64,000 nt of DNA, taken from contig VXBA01003437.1 in the NCBI GenBank assembly GCA_013399895.1, forward strand, positions 2,561,698 to 2,625,697, written 5' to 3'. The position numbers were made by a program, and so were the translations under genes. Each line of letters starts with the position of its first letter. The first letter of the stretch is position 1. Shown one piece after another: positions 41,501 to 53,500 of the stretch. The stretch is from Serilophus lunatus (taxonomy: Eukaryota; Chordata; Aves; Passeriformes; Eurylaimidae). The notes under the pieces were generated by a model, which saw only the letters and a program-made list of their open reading frames with translations, was not told the origin of the DNA and did no database searches.

Positions 41501-44500
41501 GCATTCTGGCAGTGTATGAAGTAATCATGTAACTATCATATTTCTAGTACTTTGTCTCAAGTATACTGAAGTGATTTTAGTACATGTGAAAGTGTTCTAA
41601 TCTTTGGGATTTTTAACTGTTGTTAAACTCATTATTCCTGCCTTGAATTGTTTTTTTCAGCCCTAAGGTTTACTTACCAAACAGTTTGAGTTTCATTTGC
41701 TTATATTTAAAGCAATTTTCTTTCCTGGCTGGTGAGCAGTAAACAGAACTAACCATCTTTGCCTGTAAACACTGCAGACAATGAAAACATTATTTTGGAG
41801 GAAATGAGCACACTAGAAATATTACCTGAAATTTTCACTGCTTTATGGTTTCATGTATTATAATTTATTTCAGTATAAATTTATTCAGTATAATTTATTT
41901 CAGTGTAGCTTTGAATTTTCAGTTATGTAGACATCAGTATTTGTATAATTTGTAAAAAGTCTTAAAAAAAGTTTAGTAATTATTAAGCCTTGAATGGAAG
42001 TCCCATCTAAACTGTCTGTACCGCACTGTAGTTAGTATTTAAAAGATAACAAACTCTTACCTGGATGTTTATAAAATGTTTTACTTATTTAATTTGCTAC
42101 TTATCATCATAATTTAATTTCTTAAAGCTAGGAATCATCTTTTTTTTCTATCAACAAAGTAGCTAATTCAGTGGTTGTAATGATGTCTGAAATACTGAGA
42201 TTTACTTCAATAAAATGTATTCAAAAGAGCAGCAGAGCTGTAGTTATTTTTTAGCAATTTCTTATGCATCAAAATATTTCTTTGTTTAATTTTTCAATTT
42301 TAGATAAAAAAATCTGTTCAAGTAAGGCTTAGCAGACAGTAATGATTTAGTCGTATATAAAATGGTATGAATATATAAACAGGAGCACATTTTAGATTTT
42401 ATTAACCACCAGCTGCTAAGAATTCAAGGCCTTTCACTTTTGTTCTGCTTGAGTGCTTTGTTATATACAGTTGGTGTATAAATCTAGTCTAAACCTATGA
42501 TTTTTATTAGATTTTTGTAATGCTATTTTGAAAGTACTAGGTGGCCATTTTGAAGTTGAATATACAGGTTAGCAGATAGGTTTGGGATATTGTTTGGCAA
42601 TAGTGAAGTTTATTAATGAAGTAAACTACTTGACTCATCCTGGTTTGTATTTTAAAACAGGTGAGGCTAATGATAAGGATGTTCAGGTGGTGGAACTTCC
42701 CATTGTTGACAGCTTGCACCCGCGGCCACCTTATTTACCTTTGGCTGTCCCTGAAGACTTGGCTGATAGACTAATTCGTGTACATGGGGATCCTGCAGTG
42801 TGGTGGGTGTCACAGTTTGTGAAATACTTGATTCGTCCACAGCCTTGGCTAGAAAAAGAAATAGAGGAAGCCACAAGGAAGCTTGGTTTCAAACATCCAG
42901 TGATTGGGTGGGTATTTAGTTTTCTTTTTAACTGTCTGTGCTTTAATATGTGTATATAGTGATTTCTATTCAGGAAAAACTTCTGTGATGATTAGCCAAG
43001 AGCCTCAAGTATTTTGTGGGGAGAGAGGGTGATTTTTGGATGAACTGTGCATAATACAACTTGATTACAAGTACTTCTTTAGCACAATTGTCTACCTGCA
43101 GTTGGATGGATATGTAAAAGACAGCTCAGTAGAAGGTTTTTTAACATGTTCTTCCATGTCTAGTAATACAGAATTTCATTAATTTAATTGTCTTACAGCT
43201 TGTATTCCAGACCTTTTACTGTCTGGGTCTTCTTTTCAAGTCCCTGTAGCTTTTACACAGAAAAAAGGCTAAGCCTACATTTTACATGCCACAATCCACA
43301 ACTAATTTTATCATTGGCTACATATCAAGGTGGTATGTACCTTCCACTTCCCTGCTGATGTTTTCACAGTTGTTGCTTCTTAATGGTAACTATGAATTGG
43401 AAAAGTCTGTATTGGGAGAGATGGGGAGAAGGAAGGAAAGCACCTGTGGGTAATAAAGAGCAGCTTGTTCAAGATAGGTTTTGCTGTCGCGTAACATGAA
43501 AAACGTTGCTGCTGCTGTACTAGAGTCTGCAAGGAGTGCTTGCTTTGCCAGTTTTTTTCTTCAGTCCTTAAGCTTTCCTCTTTGAGTGCACAGCAGGTTT
43601 GTCCAAATGTTAGGTGGATTTTTACCACTGAATTGGTAGGCCACTTCATCACTGTTACATCTGAAGACTTGTTAAGTTTCGAGAAGATTGTAAGGATGTG
43701 TTTATAACTGCCTTCATTCAAACTATGCATTGTAGTTGTCATCCCAACAAATCCATGATGCAAATACTCGTATTTTCTGTTCAAGCTGTATTGATCAAGC
43801 ATTATCTAGCTACAACAGATAACCTTCTGCACAAAAGGAACACCTTGTATACTGTAATTCAACATCCTTCAACTTCTTTTTTCAGTTACCTTTTGCCTTC
43901 CTGGAAAGATTATTATGTTGCATTCAAGAGCAGACTGACAGCTAACTTCATGTTGTCAGTGTGTCTTGATGGACGTGGGTGACTTTTAATCTTTCCTTAT
44001 TTTATGTAGGGATTTAATTTTAATATGCATTCTAAAACCACAGGCATGAAACAGTTAAAATTTCATTTGCTGAAGTATGTATAGTATTTATAAATTTAAT
44101 TCCTTGTTTTTACCTTTTCCCAGTGTTCATGTTCGAAGGACAGACAAAGTAGGAACAGAGGCAGCATTTCATCCGATTGAAGAATACATGGTACATGTTG
44201 AAGAGAGGTTTGAACTTCTTGCTCGCAGAATGCAAGTTGATAAAAAAAGAGTGTATTTGGCTACAGATGATCCTTCATTGTTGCAAGAGGCAAAGTCCAA
44301 GTAAGATGAATTATATTACAATTTGTTGGCGTTATGATTTTTGACTATTGTCCACACAGGCTTTAATGTAATATTTTTTCATCCTTTATTCAGTTTAGAT
44401 TGTGTTTCCTTTTACTGTGATTTTGATCTTTTTCTCTGTTATGCTTTTTTAAAAATTTTTTTTGGAAGTAACCTTTTCAAAGCTTAATGTTGAAAATCTA

Positions 44501-47500
44501 GAAGTGTTGAACTGTGACTACTTAAAAACAAATCAATGCTATGAAAGAGAGGTAAAAATACAAGTAGTAAACACAGCAAACTACTTTTAGAATATACATA
44601 TTAAAAATCAACTATTTAGAAATATTGTAAAAACTGGTTAATATATCAAGAATTTTCACCAGTCCAAAAAATACATCTCTGTGAATAGTTGCCAGAGGAA
44701 TTTTTATAAATTGATTGAAAAGCTTCTTCCTTCCAGAAAGACTTCTATATTGACAGCGTAGAAGATTTTCACCTTACGTTCTGGAGAGTTTTAAAGCTTG
44801 TCCTTAAATGTATTAGAAATTCTTGACCTCTTAACTGTGTTTCTGTCCCTTTTTTTCCTCTTTATCCTCTTTTAGCTCTCTAGAACAGGAATATGCAGTG
44901 TGCATTCACTTACTCATAATATGGCCTGTATTTCCTTGTAAATTAATACTTTTAATCAATTAATAATTTTTAAAATCATGATAACTAGGCGGCAAACTTT
45001 TGCACTGTTTTATCCTTGATAAACATTCTTAGAAAACTATAAAAGATAATGCACTGTGTAAAAAAAATTTTCTTTGGCTTATACAAGGTAAGGAGAAAAT
45101 GTTCTTTTCTGTTAGAGGAATTTTCTGCAGCACTGAAAATCTGTGTATTTCAGCTGTGCTATTTCTATTTTTCTTTCTATATCTATAAAAGCCTGCAGTT
45201 TAAAATTGTGTTTAAAAATGTTAAAATTTAAAATTGTGTTGCAAAAGCTAAATGAAAGTACGGAACTCCAGATGATAGCAACATAATCCTTCATTTTTTG
45301 TATATGTAGAGACAAGAACAGTAGCAGAAACTATTATAACATAGCATTTAAAGTGAAAATCTGAACAATGAAAAGACAGGTAATACAAAATTTAGGTTGT
45401 AACATTTAATTCATTATATTGTCCTACATAGCTTTAATTAGAGCTTGTAACATAACAGAATTCAGTATTTCTCTAACAATCTTAGTTATGCATTTTTCTT
45501 TATTTACTTTTCAATCCTTAGCAATGAGATGCTCTACCTATATAAACTTACTATCCCAAGTTTTTAATAATAAAAAACCATGGAATTGTAGAATTGTAAT
45601 TTGTTCAGTAAAATAATACTGAATTTTATTAAACATTGCATCTCAGATGCATTCCAAATCACAATCTTGCTGCAATATGGTAAGATACAGCTCAGTACAG
45701 CATTAATTTTTTATGTTTTCTTAATGAAAGGCATAGAATTTTTAAGTAGTGAAGAATTTTTTTAAGTTACTGCTGAGTTTTCAGGTCACAGCTTACACTG
45801 AAACATAATTTTCCTAAGTTGCTTGCACCCTACTGTTGCTTGCAGTTGAGTAGAAGGCATTTGAAATTTCCTGTGATTTCACAGAAGGCAGGAGGCAATT
45901 TGATGTTTTGGCATTTAAGGGCATCTGAAGGCAGGTTAAGGTCATATTTTGAAAGAAACTATTCTTCTTGTGAAATCAGCTATAGATTACACTTCTGACA
46001 GAAATGTTCACATCAAACTACCAAGATTTGATAGAAACAGCTGTCACATTGCAGTAGTTTATGTTGGATTTATTATTTGATGCTATAATATTACTAAGTA
46101 CTAGATATTTTATCTCTCCACATGGGAGTGATTGGCTGTCAAATAGTGTTGGCATTTAAATAATGAAATTTAGCAAACATTCGCATGAATAGGCATATTG
46201 TTTCTATTGAGAAGTATTTTTAACTATTTATAGTCATGAAAACAGAAATGTTTGCGGAACCTCAGCAGTCAGATGTCTATGAACCGCAACTACAGTAGTA
46301 GCAATAACGGAGTCATTACTCTGTAGACTATTTTTGTTTGTTTTATTTTCAAAAGAAGGAAAGAATGGATATTAATTCAGAATTAGGTTAATGTAGAACA
46401 ACTTGAGTAGAAAGCAATATGATTGAGAGTTCAACAGTTGTAATGATGATGGGATTAAATATTTGACAGCTTCTGGTAAGTAGAGGTCATGGTATTTTTC
46501 GGAGATAAGCAATATGCTAGGGATAATGTAAATTGCTTTTTCTTTAGCTGATTTATTGGTTTTCAATGTCTAGTATTTCTGGCGTATAATACTACCTAGA
46601 GTATCTCCACTGTAGATATTCAAAAGAATATAGATGAATATGCACATGAATTCTTAAGAAACTATGTTTAATATATTTCTTGTTTATTTTTGGATCTATT
46701 TAGGTCTCTTTCTTCTGTATATGAGCACAAAAATTCAAAAAATCACGTTCTTCCTTCCTGAATGTTTAGCTGTAAAGTCATCTGGAATTTGTTTTCTCTT
46801 TTTTTTTTCCCCACTGTTTATCTACTTCCACAATAGCAAGTTAATGTCTTTTCTCCCTGTGTACTGTCTATAGTTTTGCTAACCCTCCCCTTCCCACCTC
46901 CCTGAGGTGGGATGTGCCTGATATATAGAATTCAGCAGTGCTTCAGAGTTTTTGAATCTGATTAGCGGGTCATACAGTTTCTAATTGTTTTTAGAGAAAG
47001 AGCTGAGAAAACACATTATTTCTTGCTCCGTTTACACATACGTTCACAATCTTCTTTCTGAAGAAAGAAAATTTGCAGTGCCTGTTCTAGATACTTCCAC
47101 AGGCCTAGCAAATTGAGAACAGGAACATGGGGCTCTTCTTGGTTTGCACCTGTACTGATAAGCTATAGTTATGCAACTAGTTGATCAGCTTCTGAAACCA
47201 GTTGAAACAGTCCCATAACTGTGCTTGATTTGTAGCCTTATTGAGTGAGGCTGGTAGGTGCAGGNTTGTGGGTGAGGGGCAGAAGGAGAAAGTAATTTTT
47301 TTTTTTTTTTTTTTTCCCCCCCCTATCTTCTGATTTAATGCTGTCCCCTTTTCCTAGGAGGGGAAAAAGAAAACCCTTCCTGGCCTGTATATGTTTCAAG
47401 AATCTATTAGATAGCTTTAAAAGAGTTGGTTATTATTTTTAGGTATCTGGAGGAGAAATGCTACATATATGTAGAGTGATACAAAGAAACAGAGTTGTGC

Positions 47501-50500
47501 TGATTTCCATCCTTGGTTTTATCTTGGAGCAGGTTGCCCAAGGAAGTGGAATACCTCAATAACTGAAGGTATTTAAAAGTCTTGTAGATGTGGGGACTTG
47601 AGGATGTGATTTAGTGGTGGACTTCGCAGTGTTAAGATCATTGAGTCCATCCATAAACTAGAGGGTCTTCTCCAACTTAAATCATTCTGTAATTCACAGT
47701 CTGATCAGAATCAACAAGGTTGGAAAAGACCACTAAGATCATCGAGTCCAACCTAGTATCTAATATCCCATTCACTAAGCCATGGTGCTAAGTGCCTCAT
47801 CCAGTCTTAAACATATCCTGGAATGGTTACTCCACCTCCCTGGGTAGCCTATTCTAGTGGGAAATCACTCTTTCTGTGAAAAATTTTTTCCTAACATCCA
47901 GCCTGAACTTCCCCTGATGCAGCTCGAGACTGTCCTTTCCTGTTGTAGAGAAGAGAACGTGTGAGTAAAGCTAGAAGGCATCCTATGAAACATTGTGTTT
48001 ACGTGATTCTGTCAGTGAGAGTATGACATCTTTTGTTAGTCATTTGCCATACATCCAGGAATCCTAGTAATAATTAGAACATAGGCGCAATCCTAAAAAG
48101 AAAAAAATTCCCCAAAAGCTTACACTGTATTATATTAGTCATAATATAAACACAGATGGAAAAGACAGTGAAGGAAGCAAGAGCTAACTCTAGAACTTCA
48201 AAAGTTTCTATTTCTTTATTCTTTGCAGCCATTGTGGCAGGTGTAAGATTTAAATAGAATCTAAGGCACTATGTTGAATGGGAAGAAGAATTAAACTTCA
48301 CCTGATTCAGGAGGTCAGTGGGCCACATATGGCTTGAGAGGAGTGCATGCTTGGCCTTTTTTAGTATTTTTCTTTATGCTCTGATTTCAGCCTGTGTTGG
48401 AGACAGGATACTGGACCACTTTGGTTCATACTGAATAGGTCTGCTATTTTACTCACATTTTAAAAGAAACTTCTTTTCTTTTCCCAAGCATGAACGTAGC
48501 AATGTATGGAGAGGGGGAAACATAAAAGTGCTTGTTTTATAATTTATCTACTCACACATTTAAGTTTTAAGCTTTGAACAAATGGGCTCTGAAACTGTTG
48601 GTTAGATGAATTTGGATTGACTTTACAAATTGGAATTGAAGATCAGACTTAAAAGCATCTCAAAGACTGTTTGCAAAATAAAGGAAAGAAGGAGAAAATT
48701 TTAAATGTATGCATAAGAAGATATGTAAATAATTCTGACATTTTTTACCGTATCCAATATGGCACTTTTTTCATATGCTTCCTGCCTTAAAATTGACTGA
48801 TCTTTTGCTAGTAAGACATCAGATTCTTTACAAAAAATTCTTTTGTCTTTTTGTATGAGGATTCTGATTGTTGAAGTCTGAAGGAAGTGATTAATTTTAG
48901 TGTTCCTGATGCCAAGAACTTTCAAAGGGATGTGCAAATATCTTTGCTACATTCACTGTCCCTACAAATGCCATCTTCTGTTAAACATTCTTCATGTTGC
49001 TCTGTTCAGAATTGTTTCACTGAAATAAGGCTGGTGTTTATCTCTGTTTCTCAACTGGTTTTCAGAGTGGAGTGTGATGTATTTCCACTTGGTCTCTACA
49101 AATATGGTTAACACCATGAAAGCTGGAATAGAACGTATCACAAATAATGTGATGTCATCTATTATATATTGAGAGCTGGTTAAATATTGATAAAAAATGT
49201 TAGACATGAGATGAGAAATAAAATTATGATTGTGAAAGTGTTCTTATTGGAAAACCTATTTATTGTTTCATATGCTTCTGTAATTTCCCTGAGGAGATAT
49301 TATCAGTTATTCTAGGTGAATACTCTTTCCACTTTCTTTTCCATATTTTTTGTTTTGTCTTATTTTTAAAATAATGTATGTGATACATCCTTTCAAGTTG
49401 TCCTGCTACTTTTGGGAAATTTACTGTACATTCTTCATCAAATGTGGAAGTTTTGCATGCAGGTTTTAGTTTGCTCTTGAGAAAAATTTCCTGATTTGTT
49501 AGTCACAAAAGACAGCAATATTTGCCCATTTCACTTTTGAAAACAGTTTCTCAATATTTTAACATTAAAATGGAATAAATTAGGCATGTTCTTACAAGAG
49601 ATTATCATAATCCTATCTGTTTTGTGTCCAGAGTGTATGCACATGCTGCATTGTTGTATATGAGTGCATGTTAAGTTCAGTAACTTTCCAAGAGCTTGTG
49701 AGTTTAAATGTTATTTGGAGCCATGTTTAGCACAGAACTGTCTAGCTTTGAAGCATCTAGTTACTGGTCTAATTTATTGTTGCTCCAGCGTTACATACTG
49801 CTATATATTTTTATTTTCCTTTATTAAACAGTATAAGGATAATTAATTCTTACAAATGTAATACTAGCTGCCTTACTCCCTTATGTAATGTATTGATTAA
49901 TACTTGCTATGGAGTTGTAAATTTGAAAAAAAACTGTTATAATTATATATGGGGAGGGGTTTTATAATTAATTCTGTAGTTGGAACTTTGTAGTTGGCTC
50001 GTTAGTCATGCGAGTTGCACTTCCTGATTGAAATATGACTATCGTGTAACAGCAGTGTAATTACCACCTTTCTTACATCTATAAAATTATCTGTGATGGG
50101 AGACTGACTGAAAATCTAATTAATTTGTGGTCCTTTTCACAGTTTATTTCAGATTGCAGTAGCCCAGTAGAGGATGTAAACATTTTGAGGAAGACCATTA
50201 TTTTTCATCACTTTTAAAAAGGATTATTTTTTAAATATTTGTTATTGTTACATAAAGAAATCTTTTATTAAAAAATAAAACAAGCATTTATATTTCAAAT
50301 AAAATATTTTGACTTAAAGTAATACTTGTTTTTAATAAGGAAAGTGTATTGGCATAAAACTTTACATTTATTTCCTTTTGACCAGTAAATTGCAAAATTT
50401 GTTCTCTATGTGGTTTTAAGAATTGTGAAAGAATTATTTATTCTTTGTTAATTTAGATGAATTTATTTAACATGTCCATTTTACAGGTGACTTTTTGCAC

Positions 50501-53500
50501 AGTGTCATAATCAGTATCTAATAGACAGTGTGGCAAAAAATGTAGCTTACTAAAGTCAGAATCCTATATCCTAATTGGTAGTAGAGAAAGCTAAGTGATC
50601 TGAGTATATTTCATCTAAAATAAGCATCATTACCAGAATGTGGCATGTACTTCCTGTACTGGTGTTTTTTTACTTCTTCTACAGTGTTATATATAAGACA
50701 GACTTATAGCATCTTTTTATTTGTTTTTTTTTTTTCTAGATAAAGAGAGAATGTGCTTGGAGGCAACAGTAACATTCCAGAAGCTTCAGCAAAATAGTAA
50801 TTTTCTGTGAAGCAGAAACTGACTTCAATTAACCACCTTTATCTTGCAGCAGAGATAACGCTTCTTAACAGCAAAGTCTCGTTCTATTTGTTTTTTTTTT
50901 TAACACTGTATTGTGTTTTCAGGTATCCAAATTACGAATTTATCAGTGATAACTCCATATCCTGGTCAGCAGGACTTCATAACCGATACACTGAAAACTC
51001 CCTAAGAGGTGTTATTCTGGATATTCACTTTTTGTCTCAGGCAGACTTCCTGGTCTGTACCTTTTCATCCCAGGTAAACTGCAATGCAAATGCAATGTAG
51101 ATGATATATATGAATCCTAAATCTTAGTTGTCTTTGTGCTCCTGTCATCTTATCACCATGAAAATTTCAGGGAAAAATTAAAAGCTTGCTGTGCTGTGTG
51201 AACATTTAGAGGACACTAAGCATTGGTTATTTCCCTTTAATTGAAGTTATTGGCTTAATTAAGGCATTTGAAATAATCAAGAAAAATAATTAAACAAGTT
51301 TGAGTTTCCTGTTTTGCAAAAAGTTAATATATATCCTATATCCATCCATTTCTATGCAGCTTAAGGCATTTAAAATAGGTAAAAATAATTGTAAATATGT
51401 TTTACACCATAATTTTGCATGAAGTTAATATATAGCTTGTGTTCATCCATTTCTACACATCCTTGCAATTTACTACAGTTCAAAAATATTCACTGTTGCC
51501 TTAGTTGATGGTGGGAATGAAAAAGATTGAAGAACACTGACATTTAGTTTCTTTTCAGTCTATTCCATTTCTAGCAATCCAGAGGCAGCACAATAGATAT
51601 AAATTCTGACCCCTGTAATCTGTAAAGACTTATTTTGCGCATAATTATATACTACATGCTTCTTTTCTTGAGTGATGTGATGAAGAAAGTCGGAGTCAAA
51701 TTGGAAACTTCATCATATCATTATCAATGTTGGTATTTTGTTCTCTTTTGCATTATATTGTGCATTACTTTCATATATCAAGGAAAGCTGTTGTAAAAAG
51801 CTATTTTAAGATTAAAAGCACCACCTAATTAAAATATGGCAAGATATGATTGAAATCAGATGGAATATTTTTATAAGCTGTTGTCATATATTATCTGAGG
51901 TGATGCAATCACACATTTTTGTACTGTTAGATGGAAGTAGACAAAACTCACAAGTTCAAATTCACTTAAAAAATAAATCTTTTCCATAGCCTCAGGTGTA
52001 AATTGTCTGCTGCACTGTAGTGAGAAATAGGTAACAAGCATGATATTAATACGGTCAGTACAGTAATATATTGACCTTGACAGGTAGAATTTGTAATAAA
52101 GTTGATGTAGAAAGAGGACAGCAAAACTGCGAAAAGTATAGAAAAGCTTCTTATCCCTCAATCATCCTTGTAGATACACTTTATTTACTGTTCACCACAC
52201 CCTGTGAAGAGAATGACATTTTATATCATATTTAGAAGGTTATTAATATAGGCTATTTCAGACCAAGACATGAGTAAACTCTAAAGTAAAAAATCCTCAC
52301 TGAGAAAAGCTTGTAAGGAGCCATCTACTATAATAATAATGTATATCCACTGAGTGCGTATCCTAGTGAAAGAACTAAGACCGAGGGCTGTATGTCTTAA
52401 ATGCCACGTGTACGTGGGTGTACAAACAGTTCTTATTCTGATGGAAGAATTATATGGTCTTGGATAAAAACTTAATGAAAAATTTTCTGCTATTATTATA
52501 TTCAGATAGCTATGTTAAAGTGATAAATGTTTCCTTTAAATAAAACCCTGGGTATAAACAGTTTAAATATAGTTACAAATGGCTTGGACAGAATATACTG
52601 TAATTTAATTTTAAGTGTTGGAGTCATTTTGAAAGAAGAATATATGTTAAAATACATCAAGACAGTTAAGGCGATACAGTTTGATCAGGACCTCTGGAGG
52701 TCATCGGTTACAACCCGCTTTGAGGGTACCTTTGTGGTGCATGATATCTTTGAGCTCAAGTCTCACTCTGCATCACCTTGCATTTGCAATACACATGTTT
52801 ATTGCATAACATATTTGGTTTTCCAGAGTTGCAGAAAATTCTGCTAAAGTATAGGAAATCCCATATTGTTACTCTGAATAGGTGGACTAAGAATTTAGTC
52901 CAACCAGTTTGTATTTTGGACAATTTCTTTTGCTATAATAATTCAAACTCTTCAAAAATAATTTAACACCAGTTTTTCTGGGCATGAAACAATGTGGATC
53001 TCTCTGGAATCTTCATATATTGGGCTTTTCTAATGTCTGTTGCAAGTTTTCCCACTATTTATGAAGTTTTTTATGAGTTTAAAATTTGATCCTCTGAGAT
53101 CTAACACTTTAATTACCATCACTGCCCTTTCATCAATGAAATAAACCATTTTATAATTATTTTGGCATTTAAGGTAAGCAAAATCATGCTGTTACTGAGC
53201 ATTTTTCTCCAGTATATATGAAGAGAAAGTAAGGTTGAGAGTGCATTCAAATTTATTTCCAATGTGATTTTTAACTTAGTCATTAATCAATTGTATGCTG
53301 ACTCTTTTCCATTTTCTTTCCTTGCCAAAAAAAGTCAAAACTTCATTACAGAGGTAGTGCGAGAAAATGACATTATATGTGAATAGAATCAGGAATTCCC
53401 CTGTATTATTTGAGTGTTATGCTCAGTTAATAGACAATAGATATTTCCTCAAAATACTTTTATTAAGAAATCAATCCCACCAAGTGATAGGTGTTTTTCC

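Larger units (their letters stand above)
27435..42660 (+). other. FUT8: FUT8 intron 5, 15226 nt, the longest in the window
   Basis: A phase 1 intron. It contains a complete solo LTR (29683-30643), a CR1 tail (39392-39440), a short string resembling part of FUT8 exon 5 (about 37252-37275), and a small tandem at 41855-41908. A 147-codon antisense frame at 32737-33180 is not recognised. No second gene is supported. Confidence 0.75.
44301..50922 (+). other. FUT8: FUT8 intron 7, 6622 nt
   Basis: A phase 2 intron. It contains two CR1 ends facing each other (47527-47955), a T20C8 run at 47296-47323 near an undetermined base at 47265, and a perfect 9-bp-stem hairpin at 46892-46912. The rest is AT-rich with nothing recognised. 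Confidence 0.75.

Noticed and set aside
43380..43802. 140-codon minus-strand frame in intron 6
   Set aside because: It matches no known family and is overlapped by an unrelated + strand frame. Treated as chance.
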